Source: a virus. Taken from it: 28,835 nt of DNA. The notes beneath the pieces are model-generated. The model searched no databases. It was not told the origin of the DNA and worked only from the letters and a program-made list of their open reading frames with translations. The stretch is from the IMG/VR virus record IMGVR_UViG_3300032245_001238, positions 1 through 28,835 of that record; one strand, written 5' to 3'. Positions 7,228-16,033 of this stretch are shown piece by piece. Made by a program: the position numbers and the translations under genes. Every line of letters begins with the position of its first letter. The stretch's first letter is position 1.

Positions 7228-8240
7228 TAGTTTACTCCACAACAATGATAACAGGCATTTAATCTTACATCAGTATTGGTGCCATTTATACCTTGTTCTA
7301 ATTTACGAAAAAAAGATCCTTTTAATATTTCATCTAGTGATGTTTTATTTAAATTTATTTTATCATAATCGTTTATTAATTTTTGTGATTCGTGTGTTTT
7401 TGGATCACCTATCCAACAGCAAGGAGTAACATAACCAGAGGCTAATAGATATATTTCAAATTTATTATTAGAACACGACACACAAGATATTTTTCTTGTT
7501 GCAAAATCATTTACTATCTCATTTGGAAGAATTTTTTTATTAATTTTTTCTACAACAGTAGTAAGTTTTTTTTCGAATGACGGTTTTTCGATATAATAAT
7601 CATCCACTTGAATTTTATCAACATCTCTAAAGGTACCATCATAATCATAATCTTTCCATCTGGATGTAAAATCTAAATGAAAATTTTTAAATCCCATACT
7701 TTTTGCTAAATCTTTTGCTTCTGTTGATTGTTGCTGATTATGTTTAAAAGAGAACATTCTCCATCCAGCTTTGCCACCAGCTGCTATAAAAGCTCGAGCA
7801 TTTGCCATGAGCTTGTCCCATTTAACATTCCTTCTGTAGAGATGATTAGTATCCTCTAAGCCATCGATATGAAAAAGGACCTCAACTCTTAACTTTGCTA
7901 ATTCTGCCCAAAACTCTGGTGTTCTAGCACCGCCGTTAGTAAAAAGTTCCAACTGACATGTACTATTGTTTTGTCTAAGATGTTCATATATCTCTAGGCA
8001 TTCTGGATTCATAGAACCATCACCATATGTGCCACAAGAATAAAAACGATTTAATCTTTTTATGATGTTCAATCCAATTTTATCTTTTATTAAATCCAGT
8101 GATGTGTGAGAGTTATTGGTAACATCTTTTCTCAGCTCTAATTTAAAATTAAATCTAGAACACATAGGACAGGCAGCATTACAGTAGTTAGACAGCTCTG
8201 CATTGATACTGTTAATATTATCGATTGTGATATATGACAT
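7227..8240 (-). CDS. Radical SAM enzyme with Cys-rich SPASM-like C-terminus
   Basis: A 337-residue protein starting MSYITIDNINSINAELSNYC. The radical SAM motif CNAACPMC has Cys at 20, 24 and 27, and YGDGSMNPE stands where many families have GGEP. C-terminal cysteines (ISCVSC; TPCCWIGD; ACYHCCGVN) fit a SPASM/twitch auxiliary Fe-S region, as in peptide- or protein-modifying radical SAM enzymes. The stop codon overlaps the start of the second radical SAM gene (TAATG), so the two are translationally coupled. The gene is divergent from the PD-(D/E)XK nuclease with only 14 nt between starts. What it modifies is not evident; no obvious precursor peptide is adjacent. Confidence 0.85.
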   Translation of the reverse strand: MSYITIDNINSINAELSNYCNAACPMCSRFNFKLELRKDVTNNSHTSLDLIKDKIGLNIIKRLNRFYSCGTYGDGSMNPECLEIYEHLRQNNSTCQLELFTNGGARTPEFWAELAKLRVEVLFHIDGLEDTNHLYRRNVKWDKLMANARAFIAAGGKAGWRMFSFKHNQQQSTEAKDLAKSMGFKNFHLDFTSRWKDYDYDGTFRDVDKIQVDDYYIEKPSFEKKLTTVVEKINKKILPNEIVNDFATRKISCVSCSNNKFEIYLLASGYVTPCCWIGDPKTHESQKLINDYDKINLNKTSLDEILKGSFFRKLEQGINGTNTDVRLNACYHCCGVN

Positions 8241-8254
8241 TCTAATATATAATT

Positions 8255-8965
8255 ATGCTAATGAAATTTACCAATGATACTCTCCTGGCTCAAGGCATAG
8301 CCTATGTAGCCAAATACCCTTATAATGAACTGAATCGTACATCACCCGAAGGGCGAAGACACTACACCACACCAGATGGTCGCACAGTGCCTTCGGTAAC
8401 CACAATACTGAGTCAAACCAAAGACATGACACATCTCAATGCTTGGAAGAAACGAGTAGGTGAACAAGAAGCACAAAGGATAGCCACAGAATCAGCCAAC
8501 ATTGGCACAGTGATGCATCGCAGTCTTGAAAAGCATGTGAAAGGCGAAGCTCGAGTGCCCGGTTCAAATCTTATACAACAACAGGCTCATGCAATGGCCA
8601 ATGTGATCATAGAGAATGGATTGAAAGATGTGTCAGAGGTATGGGGATCAGAAATTAATCTTTATTATCCTGAATTGTATGCAGGTACCACAGATTTAAT
8701 AGGAGTATATAAAGGTGCTCCTGCAATAATGGATTTTAAACAAGCTCGTAAATTAAAGAAAAAAGAGTGGGTAGAAGATTACTACCTACAATTGGTGGCC
8801 TATGCAGAAGCACACAACAAGTTATTTGACACACAAATAAGACACGGTCGTATATTCATCTGCACACAGAATAACGAGTATCAAACCTTTGAAATTGACA
8901 ATTACGATCAGTGGGTAGGCAAGTGGTTCAATAGAGTAGAGCAATATTACAAGTCCATCTTATAA
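8255..8965 (+). CDS. PD-(D/E)XK exonuclease (RecB/Cas4-like)
   Basis: A 236-residue nuclease. Visible motifs are H88 in GTVMHRSLE, E133 in GSEINLYYPE, D147 in YAGTTDLIG, D160-F-K162 in IMDFKQARK and Q179xxxY183 in QLVAYAEA. These are the five canonical elements of RecB-type PD-(D/E)XK nucleases. It would cut DNA with Mg in recombination, repair or host DNA degradation. No iron-sulfur cysteines are present, unlike Cas4. The start is ATG at 8255, with another ATG two codons later; there is no clear Shine-Dalgarno. It is divergent from the radical SAM pair. Similar small exonucleases are widespread in T4-like marine phages. Confidence 0.85.
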   Translation: MLMKFTNDTLLAQGIAYVAKYPYNELNRTSPEGRRHYTTPDGRTVPSVTTILSQTKDMTHLNAWKKRVGEQEAQRIATESANIGTVMHRSLEKHVKGEARVPGSNLIQQQAHAMANVIIENGLKDVSEVWGSEINLYYPELYAGTTDLIGVYKGAPAIMDFKQARKLKKKEWVEDYYLQLVAYAEAHNKLFDTQIRHGRIFICTQNNEYQTFEIDNYDQWVGKWFNRVEQYYKSIL

Positions 8966-8973
8966 CATAAATA
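8966..8973 (+). promoter_or_regulatory. Late promoter box CATAAATA
   Basis: CATAAATACTG directly after the nuclease stop, 25 nt before the GTG start of the tail spike. The short leader carries AAGGAG (8983-8988). Confidence 0.65.
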
Positions 8974-8998
8974 CTGTAAATTTAAGGAGCAATTTACA

Positions 8999-10588
8999 GT
9001 GCCTATAGTACAGATTTCAAGGATCCAGCATAGAAGAGGCAAAGCCACGGACCTACCGCAATTAGCGGCTGGAGAGTTGGGTTGGGTTATTGACGAACAA
9101 AAATTATACATAGGTAATGGCACAGTAGCAGATGGTGCTCCTGCAGTGGGTAACACAGAGATTTTAACATCAGGTTCTTCAGCATTTTCATCAGCTCTAA
9201 AATATGTTTACAAAGGATATCTAGGAGATGCCACACCAATAGTAACCGGAGCAGGTGTAGACATTCTAAGAACTCTACAAGAGAGACTGGATGACTACGT
9301 TTCTGTTAAAGCATTTGGTGCTGTGGGCGATGGAGCTACCGATGATACAGCAGCTATACAAAGAGCCCTAGAAGAATTATATTCAGACATAGTGGATCAA
9401 GACGACACAAGATCATCAAGAATATTATTTTTTCCAGCAGGCACTTACAATATATCCGCATCTCTAAAAATACCTCCTTATGCTCGATTAGCAGGAGAAG
9501 GTATTGACGGATCGGTGATATATCAATCAGGTGGCAATGCACCAGTAGCTGTAACAGAAGACAATGGAGGCAATGTTTATGGCAACATAGGTGCCTCATC
9601 AGCCGCAACACCCACACAAATCTTTATAGAAGGAATTCAATTTTGGAATGGAGAAGCCTATGCAGGTTTTAGCATAGACTGTGCAACCAATATAAGATTT
9701 GTAAACTGTGGATTCAAAGGTACGTATGCAGCAGGTGGAGCAGATAATTCTAACAGTCGAGCTGTCACTGTGAGAAGTACATCGGTATTACCTTGCAGCA
9801 ATATAATTTTTGACAGCTGTCAATTCACTAAATTTTCTAGATTAGTAGATTTAAGTTATGATATAACTTCAATAAAATTTATTAATTGTGATTTTTCAAT
9901 AGCTGTATATGGAGCCTATGTAGGCGAAACCACAGATGGTTCAACCAATGGATTACAAAATGGTCCAAGTAACGTACAATTTTTATACAGTACCTGGAGC
10001 AATATAGGTAGAAATGCAATCAAAATTGTTGCAGGAGGAACCATAAGAAATATTGTTAGTGTGGGCAACTGGTTTGGCAGTGATATTGGAAATAATTTCA
10101 GTGATTATAACACTACCAATAATACATATCCAGAGATTGATTTTGGCACCGATGAATGCTCTAGCCAATTTGATTATTTTGCAAAAACAGATTTAAGATC
10201 TTCATCTATTGCGCCAGCAACGAATGTGGATGGTATTGGTATAATAGACCGTCCAATCAAACAGATTACATTGGCTGACAATACAGGATCTGCCACAACC
10301 ACAGGAATAAGAATTAAAGCCACCAGTGGTTCTGCTCTATCAGTAAAATATAAAATTGAGAGAGGATCTAATTTCCGAACAGGCACGCTGACAGTGATTG
10401 GCCGAGAAGGCACCACGCCCACCTACAATGATGACTACGAAGAGACTGCTGATATAGGAGTAACTCTGTCTGTTACCACAGATGATCTTGATTCCACAGC
10501 AGGCAATGAAACATTTGTAGTAAAATATACCACTACCAGCACAGGCTCATCGGCCACAATGGATTATCAAACTACAATAATTGCATAA
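8999..10588 (+). CDS. Tail spike / fiber with pectate-lyase-type beta helix
   Basis: A 529-residue protein with a GTG start supported by AAGGAG 10 nt upstream. Residues 1-50 (RIQHRRGKATDLPQLAAGEL, then KLYIGNG) match the N-terminal virion-attachment module seen in many phage fiber proteins. At about 98-130 a sequence VKAFGAVGDGATDDTAAIQ is the hallmark start of the pectate-lyase-3 / right-handed beta helix fold of tail spikes. It continues with FFPAGTYN and many short Gly/Asn turns. The last ~120 residues form a Thr/Ser-rich beta domain that may trimerise or bind receptor. It probably recognises or degrades host surface polysaccharide; catalytic residues cannot be assigned by eye. Confidence 0.88.
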   Translation: MPIVQISRIQHRRGKATDLPQLAAGELGWVIDEQKLYIGNGTVADGAPAVGNTEILTSGSSAFSSALKYVYKGYLGDATPIVTGAGVDILRTLQERLDDYVSVKAFGAVGDGATDDTAAIQRALEELYSDIVDQDDTRSSRILFFPAGTYNISASLKIPPYARLAGEGIDGSVIYQSGGNAPVAVTEDNGGNVYGNIGASSAATPTQIFIEGIQFWNGEAYAGFSIDCATNIRFVNCGFKGTYAAGGADNSNSRAVTVRSTSVLPCSNIIFDSCQFTKFSRLVDLSYDITSIKFINCDFSIAVYGAYVGETTDGSTNGLQNGPSNVQFLYSTWSNIGRNAIKIVAGGTIRNIVSVGNWFGSDIGNNFSDYNTTNNTYPEIDFGTDECSSQFDYFAKTDLRSSSIAPATNVDGIGIIDRPIKQITLADNTGSATTTGIRIKATSGSALSVKYKIERGSNFRTGTLTVIGREGTTPTYNDDYEETADIGVTLSVTTDDLDSTAGNETFVVKYTTTSTGSSATMDYQTTIIA

Positions 10589-10637
10589 CCATAGGTTGTT
10601 TACCTAAAAAAATCTATAAAAATATTTTTCTTACCAA

Positions 10638-10666
10638 TAGACAAGACCTTCTTTTAACGTTATAAT
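10638..10666 (+). promoter_or_regulatory. Sigma70-type promoter upstream of nrdA
   Basis: -35 TAGACA (10638-10643), 17-nt spacer, -10 TATAAT (10661-10666), 46 nt before the nrdA ATG. The rest of the 124-nt gap is AT-rich without an ORF. This suggests nrdAB can be expressed early by host-type polymerase although it lies among late genes. Confidence 0.6.
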
Positions 10667-10712
10667 CAAATAAAAAAATAAAGATAACACTTATAAAATT
10701 TTTAAGCTAAAT

Positions 10713-13121
10713 ATGCACAGTCAAACAAGAGTAAAATCAGAAACAAAAACAAAAACGAGTATGCCAGGCAACAGTTCCACCATCAGAGTCAAGAAAAGAG
10801 ACGGTCGCCTAGAGCCATTGGACATTAACAAGATCCATTTTGTTGTGGAAGAAGCCTGCGAAGAATTACCAGGAGTATCAGCATCACTGATTGAGATGCA
10901 TGCCAACATACAATTCTATGATGGTATGAGTTCCAAAGACATTCAACATATTCTTGTGAGATCTGCCAATGATCTAATCACTCTGGAAAATCCCAATTAT
11001 CAGTATGCCGCAGCAAGACTGTTAAGTTATGACATTCGTAAAGAAGCTCACGGCCAGTATGAGTACATACCTCTATTGAAATTAATCATGAGAAACATTC
11101 GTCATGGCGTGTATGACAAAGCTATTGTGGACAAATACAACATGACAGAAATTAAAAAACTCAATACCTGGATAAGAAGAGACCGAGACCTTAACTTTAC
11201 CTATGCTGGATTGAGGCAGATAGTGGACAAGTATCTAGTGCAGGACAGGAGCTCTGGGCAGTTGTTCGAAACACCACAAGACATGTATATGATGATTGCC
11301 GCTACCCTGTTCGCGGATTACCCAAAAAACAAAAGGATGACTTATGTTAAAAAATATTATGATGCGATTTCAACACACAAAATCAACATTCCAACACCTG
11401 TCATGGCTGGTGTGCGAACTCCTATTCGTCAGTTTGCTAGTTGTGTGCTTGTTGACAGTGACGATACTCTTTCTTCTATTTTCAGCAGTGATATGGCTAT
11501 TGGACTCTATGTGGCAAGGCGTGCGGGCATTGGTATCAACTCTGGCAGGATCCGTGGGATCAACTCAAAAATAAGAGGCGGTGAAGTACAGCACACAGGA
11601 GTAATTCCCTTCCTTAAAAAATTTGAAAGCACAGTGAGATGTTGCACACAGAATGGAGTGAGAGGCGGCAATGCCACTGTACACTTCCCTATTTGGCACA
11701 CAGAGATTGAAGACATTCTAGTATTAAAAAATAACAAAGGCACCGAAGACAATCGAGTGCGAAGAATGGATTACTCTATACAGATATCTAAATTGTTCTA
11801 TGAGAGATTTATTAGAGAAGAAGATATCACTCTGTTCTCTCCACACGATGTGCCTGGATTGTATGATGCATTCGGTACAGATAGATTTGATGATCTATAT
11901 CGAAAATACGAAGCAGATAAAGAGGTTCCTAAGAAGACCATCCCAGCACAAGAATTATTTTTTGATCTACTGAAAGAGCGAGCAGAAACAGGTAGAATCT
12001 ACATAATGAATATTGATCACTGCAACTCACACTCTTCGTTCAAAGACAAAGTTTATATGAGCAACCTATGTCAAGAGATCACACTGCCTACCAAACCTAT
12101 ACAGCATATCGATGATGTGAATGGAGAGATTGCTCTATGTATATTAAGTGCTATTAATGTGGGTGCTATCAACGATTTGAGTGAATTAGAATCTGTGTGT
12201 GATCTAGCAGTGAGAGCACTGGACGAAATTATAGATTATCAAGACTATCCGGTAAAAGCCGCAGAAGTATCTACCAAAGCAAGACGTTCATTGGGTATAG
12301 GTTATATTGGATTGGCACATTATCTTGCTAAACTAGACTTAAAATACAGCGATCCCAAAGCATGGGAAGCAGTGGATCGTCTAACAGAAGCATTCCAATA
12401 CTATCTATTGAGAGCAAGTTGTGCTCTTGCAGAAGAAAAAGGCAAGTGCTCTGCATTTGATAGAACGAAATATGCAGATGGACAGTTACCTATAGATCAT
12501 TATAAAAAAGAAATTGACGATATTGTGCCACACAAAACAAGAATGGCGTGGGAATCATTGAGAAAAGACATTGCTAAACACGGATTGAGACACTCCACAC
12601 TGTCAGCACAGATGCCAAGTGAGAGTTCTTCTGTGGTTTCCAATGAGACCAACGGTATTGAGCCACCGCGAGCTATACTGTCTGTAAAGAAAAGCAAAAA
12701 AGGACCACTGAAACAGATAGTACCAGGCTATCCTAAGTTAAAAAATTCCTATACTCTATTGTGGGATATGAAGAGCAATGAAGGTTATATCAAAATTGTG
12801 GCTATGATGCAGAAATATTTTGATCAAGCTATATCAGGCAACTGGAGTTACAATCCATTAAATTATGATAATAATGAAGTGCCACTATCAGTGATGGCTA
12901 CGGACATGTTGACTGCTTACAAATATGGTTGGAAAACATCTTATTATCAAAACACTTATGATTTCAAAGGCGAAGAAGAAGATTTACAGCCATCGGGTAT
13001 AGCACCTATCCATGCCAAAGATGATGGAGAAGATGTGGAATTGACAGATCTTGGAAACAATGCTAAATTAAACAACACAGCTTCAGATGATTCAGAAGAG
13101 TGTGAGGCTTGTACAATTTAA
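10713..13121 (+). CDS. nrdA: Ribonucleoside-diphosphate reductase class Ia, alpha subunit
   Basis: An 802-residue protein that reduces NDPs to dNDPs with NrdB. An N-terminal ATP-cone (about 23-115, IRVKKRDGRLEPLDINKI) gives allosteric control. Catalytic residues by alignment with E. coli NrdA are C244 (FASC, = C225), C453-x-E455 (NLCQE, = C439/E441) and C476 (ALCILSA, = C462). The radical-transfer tyrosines are Y744-Y745 in SYYQNT, and the C-terminal shuttle pair is C797/C800 in CEAC. All key residues are present, so it should be active. It is about 40 residues longer than the E. coli enzyme. The ATG at 10713 is used; the Met at residue 17 is an alternative. nrdB follows 3 nt later. Confidence 0.97.
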   Translation: MHSQTRVKSETKTKTSMPGNSSTIRVKKRDGRLEPLDINKIHFVVEEACEELPGVSASLIEMHANIQFYDGMSSKDIQHILVRSANDLITLENPNYQYAAARLLSYDIRKEAHGQYEYIPLLKLIMRNIRHGVYDKAIVDKYNMTEIKKLNTWIRRDRDLNFTYAGLRQIVDKYLVQDRSSGQLFETPQDMYMMIAATLFADYPKNKRMTYVKKYYDAISTHKINIPTPVMAGVRTPIRQFASCVLVDSDDTLSSIFSSDMAIGLYVARRAGIGINSGRIRGINSKIRGGEVQHTGVIPFLKKFESTVRCCTQNGVRGGNATVHFPIWHTEIEDILVLKNNKGTEDNRVRRMDYSIQISKLFYERFIREEDITLFSPHDVPGLYDAFGTDRFDDLYRKYEADKEVPKKTIPAQELFFDLLKERAETGRIYIMNIDHCNSHSSFKDKVYMSNLCQEITLPTKPIQHIDDVNGEIALCILSAINVGAINDLSELESVCDLAVRALDEIIDYQDYPVKAAEVSTKARRSLGIGYIGLAHYLAKLDLKYSDPKAWEAVDRLTEAFQYYLLRASCALAEEKGKCSAFDRTKYADGQLPIDHYKKEIDDIVPHKTRMAWESLRKDIAKHGLRHSTLSAQMPSESSSVVSNETNGIEPPRAILSVKKSKKGPLKQIVPGYPKLKNSYTLLWDMKSNEGYIKIVAMMQKYFDQAISGNWSYNPLNYDNNEVPLSVMATDMLTAYKYGWKTSYYQNTYDFKGEEEDLQPSGIAPIHAKDDGEDVELTDLGNNAKLNNTASDDSEECEACTI

Positions 13122-13124
13122 ATT

Positions 13125-14225
13125 ATGACAAAAACAGTATTCAATAGAAATCAAGTGGATTGGTCTAAGGAACCCATGTTCTTTGGAGAAGATCAAGCCA
13201 TTCAAAGATATGATGTGTTCAAATATCCACAGTTCGATAAATTAAATCAAACCATGTTGGGTTATTTCTGGAGACCCGAAGAAGTATCATTACAAAAAGA
13301 TCGCTCAGACTATGCTAACTTTCGTCCAGAGCAGAAACACATATTCACTTCAAATTTAAAATATCAAACACTGTTAGATTCTGTGCAAGGTCGAGGACCA
13401 TGTCTTAACTTCCTACCTTACTGTTCTAACTCAGAACTAGAAGGCTGTATCGTAACTTGGGATTTCTTTGAAACTATACATTCGCGAGCCTACACACATA
13501 TTATGAAAAATATATACTCAGACCCATCAGAAGTGTTTGATACTATATTGAATGACAAAGAAATTTTAAAAAGAGCAGTGTCAGTGACTGAGAACTATGA
13601 CTCATTTGGAGAAATGGCTTTGCAATACACAGTGAATGGCAAAGGTGATGTGGACGAATTAAAGAAACAACTGTATCTAGCCATGATTAATGTCAATCTG
13701 CTAGAAGGTTTAAGATTCTATATATCATTCGCTTGTACATTCGCATTTGGAGAATTAAAACTAATGGAAGGATCTGCCAAGATACTTTCATTGATTGCCA
13801 GAGATGAAGCTACACATTTAAATCTAACCACTCATGTGATCAAAGCATGGCAAAAAGGTGATGACCGAGACATGCTGAAAGTAATGAAAGGACAGGATAA
13901 AAAAGTTATTGAGATGTTCCATGCTTGTGTGGAAGAAGAAAAAGCCTGGGCCAAACATCTATTCAAGGATGGTTCTATCATAGGATTGAATGAAAAGTTA
14001 TTAGGACAGTATGTGGAATACACAGCAAACAAAAGATTAAAAGCACTGGGATTTGACCCAGAATTTGATATACCTGGTAATCAAAATCCTCTGCCATGGA
14101 CACAGCATTGGTTAAGTTCTAAAGGCATGCAAGTGGCTCCCCAAGAGACAGAAATAGAAAGTTATATCATCGGCGGTATTAAACAAGACATCAAAAAAGA
14201 CGAGTTTAAGAAGTTCAAGTTATAA
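13125..14225 (+). CDS. nrdB: Ribonucleoside-diphosphate reductase class Ia, beta subunit
   Basis: A 366-residue diiron-tyrosyl radical subunit partnering NrdA. It aligns along its length with E. coli NrdB (EPMFFG, FFWRPEEV-like YFWRPEEV, KHIFTSNLKYQTLLDS). Metal ligands include D85 (LLDS), E116 and H119 (FETIHS), and the radical Tyr is Y123 in SRAYTH. Further ligands lie in ISFACTFAFGE and IARDEATHLNL. The C-terminus DEFKKFKL would dock on NrdA. It begins 3 nt after nrdA in one operon. Phage RNR supplies dNTPs for genome replication, and its presence agrees with a lytic T4-like lifestyle. All key residues look intact. Confidence 0.97.
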   Translation: MTKTVFNRNQVDWSKEPMFFGEDQAIQRYDVFKYPQFDKLNQTMLGYFWRPEEVSLQKDRSDYANFRPEQKHIFTSNLKYQTLLDSVQGRGPCLNFLPYCSNSELEGCIVTWDFFETIHSRAYTHIMKNIYSDPSEVFDTILNDKEILKRAVSVTENYDSFGEMALQYTVNGKGDVDELKKQLYLAMINVNLLEGLRFYISFACTFAFGELKLMEGSAKILSLIARDEATHLNLTTHVIKAWQKGDDRDMLKVMKGQDKKVIEMFHACVEEEKAWAKHLFKDGSIIGLNEKLLGQYVEYTANKRLKALGFDPEFDIPGNQNPLPWTQHWLSSKGMQVAPQETEIESYIIGGIKQDIKKDEFKKFKL

Positions 14226-14243
14226 TAGCACATAATTACTATC

Positions 14244-14251
14244 CATAAATA
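14244..14251 (+). promoter_or_regulatory. Late promoter box CATAAATA
   Basis: CATAAATACTGGT then ATG: the box ends 5 nt before the start of the PAAR gene, predicting a leaderless mRNA. Confidence 0.7.
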
Positions 14252-14256
14252 CTGGT

Positions 14257-14541
14257 ATGCCAGCAGTAGCCAGAGTAGGAGATCTAGAAGCCACACATTG
14301 TAGCCCACCAGCAAGAATGGGTCATGTGCGATCAGTGTTCGCTAATAGCAAGCCATTGAGCTGTGCTGGACATCTGAATACTCCTCATAAAAAACCCTGT
14401 GGACCAAAGTGTTGTAATCACCAAGCACCATTAATGGGTGGATCACGATCAGTGTTCGCAGAAGGCATGAGACTGGGCAGAGTAGGAGATAAAACTTGTA
14501 CTGTGGTTATTCAAGGATCTCCCAACGTATTTTCAAATTAA
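14257..14541 (+). CDS. PAAR-domain baseplate spike tip protein
   Basis: A 94-residue PAAR protein. Typical elements are MPAVARVGDLEATHC at the start, repeated GSRSVFAEGM and VRSVFANSKP segments, and GRVGDKTCTVVIQGSPNVF at the end, which form the three-fold beta sheets of a PAAR cone. Several His/Cys (CAGH, CGPKCCNH) can bind the apical metal ion. It would cap the central spike of the myovirus baseplate and help pierce the outer membrane. It has its own late promoter 5 nt upstream, with no Shine-Dalgarno. The following large gene starts 3 nt later and is probably another tail component. Confidence 0.92.
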   Translation: MPAVARVGDLEATHCSPPARMGHVRSVFANSKPLSCAGHLNTPHKKPCGPKCCNHQAPLMGGSRSVFAEGMRLGRVGDKTCTVVIQGSPNVFSN

Positions 14542-14544
14542 AAA

Positions 14545-15753
14545 ATGTCTGTACAACAAGGTTTAAAATCATTAGCAGAAACAAGTCCTAATTTCGGCAA
14601 TGTAGGAGTAGAATCTGCAATCACAGCAGCCAATATTGGATTCGTTACAAAAACAAAAACTTTAAACTATCTTGTGGATATTAACAGCACATTGACCGAC
14701 ACACAAAAGACCACAATACAAGCATCTCTAAACATACAACCATATCTCAATGCTGGTAGATATCTGCAGGATCTCAGCAATCACACTTATAAAATATTGG
14801 ATGGTTCATTGGGAGAAGTAGATGAGGGAGATCCAACACCTACATTCCTAGAACATCTAGGAACCGTGGATGGCATACAGAGCTCATATCTATCGTTGTA
14901 CGGTGTAGAAGCCAGCACAGTGGGCAAAGGTGTGGATGATTATTTTGGTACTCTCAGAGAAACCATGAATGATAAACTTTCTGAAATAAAAGTTGCTGTG
15001 CAAACTATAACGAATGCATCATTAGCCGCTGATACGGCTTTTCAAAATGCCACTCAAGCATTGATTGATTTTGTAAATGCTCTAGGAGACAGTACCACTC
15101 TTGATGTCAGCACACTAAACAGCCTATTGAGTGCATATGAATCTGCTGCCAACAGCTTTAATACTATACTGTCAGGAGCAGCCTATTCCAATCAAAAAAC
15201 TATACTGGTTAATAACAGATCCGCTATTGTGACACAGATTGCTGCAGAAGTAGCCAACCTAGGCAGTGTTAGAACCTATTCAGAATCGTTGGTTAATTTA
15301 ATATCCTATCAAGGATTGGCAGGCAACAGTAAAATTAGAGATCTAATTGGCAAGTCAGCACAGACCACAGAGTGGAAAGATTATTATGAGAATTACGAAA
15401 CAAGATTTGCACAATTGAATGTCAAATATGAGAACACTGCAGGTGACAGTGAAAATGAAACCATAATCAATAATGAGTTATCACAGCGTGGACTACCAGA
15501 TGTTAAAGATTACACAGATTTAAGAGCAGTAGCAGCCAAAGCTTCTCGAGATACTCGATTATCCACAGTAAAATTTAATGGTAGAACCATAGCAGAAATA
15601 ATCAAAGATTCTTGTGTACAGTTAGGTATAGAAATCAAAGGTTTAGATGTTTATGGTCAGAGTCAAAATTTATTGAACAACATGAACAGTTACGACAGAG
15701 AATCTATAAGAACCGAATTAAATCTACATCAAGAATCCAATACTCTTTCATAG
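14545..15753 (+). CDS. Probable tail/structural protein, Ala-Asn-rich and helical
   Basis: A 402-residue protein starting MSVQQGLKSLAETSPNFG, 3 nt after the PAAR gene and so co-expressed with it. It is mostly helical with low-complexity Ala/Asn/Thr/Leu runs (NASLAADTAFQNATQALIDF) and no Cys pairs or membrane segments. One Cys-containing stretch near the end (KDSCVQLGIEIKG) looks more globular. Composition and the PAAR neighbour suggest a baseplate or tail-associated virion protein. No family is recognised. The tRNA promoter begins two bases before the end of this gene. Confidence 0.7.
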   Translation: MSVQQGLKSLAETSPNFGNVGVESAITAANIGFVTKTKTLNYLVDINSTLTDTQKTTIQASLNIQPYLNAGRYLQDLSNHTYKILDGSLGEVDEGDPTPTFLEHLGTVDGIQSSYLSLYGVEASTVGKGVDDYFGTLRETMNDKLSEIKVAVQTITNASLAADTAFQNATQALIDFVNALGDSTTLDVSTLNSLLSAYESAANSFNTILSGAAYSNQKTILVNNRSAIVTQIAAEVANLGSVRTYSESLVNLISYQGLAGNSKIRDLIGKSAQTTEWKDYYENYETRFAQLNVKYENTAGDSENETIINNELSQRGLPDVKDYTDLRAVAAKASRDTRLSTVKFNGRTIAEIIKDSCVQLGIEIKGLDVYGQSQNLLNNMNSYDRESIRTELNLHQESNTLS

Positions 15754-15778
15754 ACAAATATCCAAACAGTGTTATAAT
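15751..15778 (+). promoter_or_regulatory. Sigma70-type promoter for the tRNA cluster
   Basis: -35 TAGACA (15751-15756), 16-nt spacer, -10 TATAAT (15773-15778), 9 nt before tRNA-Thr. The -35 variant TAGACA is the same as that before nrdA. Confidence 0.65.
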
Positions 15779-15787
15779 AAAGACAAA

Positions 15788-15863
15788 GCCCTAATAGCTC
15801 AATTGGTAGAGCAACTGATTTGTAATCAGTAGGTTTGCGGTTCAAGTCCGTATTAGGGCACCA
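15788..15863 (+). tRNA. tRNA-Thr (anticodon UGU)
   Basis: Acceptor GCCCTAA/TTAGGGC pairs fully. The D arm is AGCTC..GAGC, the anticodon stem ACTGA/TCAGT with loop TTTGTAA (anticodon TGT, reads ACA), and the T arm contains GTTCAAGTC. The encoded 3' ACCA is present. Confidence 0.95.
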
Positions 15864-15865
15864 CT

Positions 15866-15940
15866 GCTCCCATCGTCTATCGGTTAGGACATATGGTTTT
15901 CATCCATAAAAGCGGAGTTCGATTCTCCGTGGGAGCGCCA
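15866..15940 (+). tRNA. tRNA-Glu (anticodon UUC)
   Basis: Acceptor GCTCCCA/TGGGAGC, anticodon stem TATGG/CCATA with loop TTTTCAT (anticodon TTC, reads GAA), T arm CGGAGTTCGATTCTCCG, encoded GCCA end. It lies 2 nt after tRNA-Thr. Confidence 0.95.
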
Positions 15941-15943
15941 AGG

Positions 15944-16020
15944 GCACCTGTAGCTCAACTGGATAGAGTGTTGGTCTTCGAAACCAAAGGTTATAAGTTC
16001 AAATCTTATCAGGTGCACCA
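15944..16020 (+). tRNA. tRNA-Arg (anticodon UCG)
   Basis: Acceptor GCACCTG/CAGGTGC, anticodon stem TTGGT/ACCAA with loop CTTCGAA (anticodon TCG, reads CGA and possibly other CGN), T arm ATAAGTTCAAATCTTAT, encoded ACCA. CGA is visibly frequent in the phage genes, for example several times in nrdA. Confidence 0.93.
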
Positions 16021-16033
16021 AATAAGTAATGAT

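Noticed and set aside
9354-10422. Open frames on the minus strand inside the tail spike gene
   Set aside because: They are shadows of the + strand frame with low-complexity Leu/Ile/Cys composition and no start signals.
15893-16033. N-terminal extension of the lipoprotein ORF
   Set aside because: It runs through tRNA-Glu and tRNA-Arg. The ATG at 16034 gives a proper signal peptide with a lipobox.
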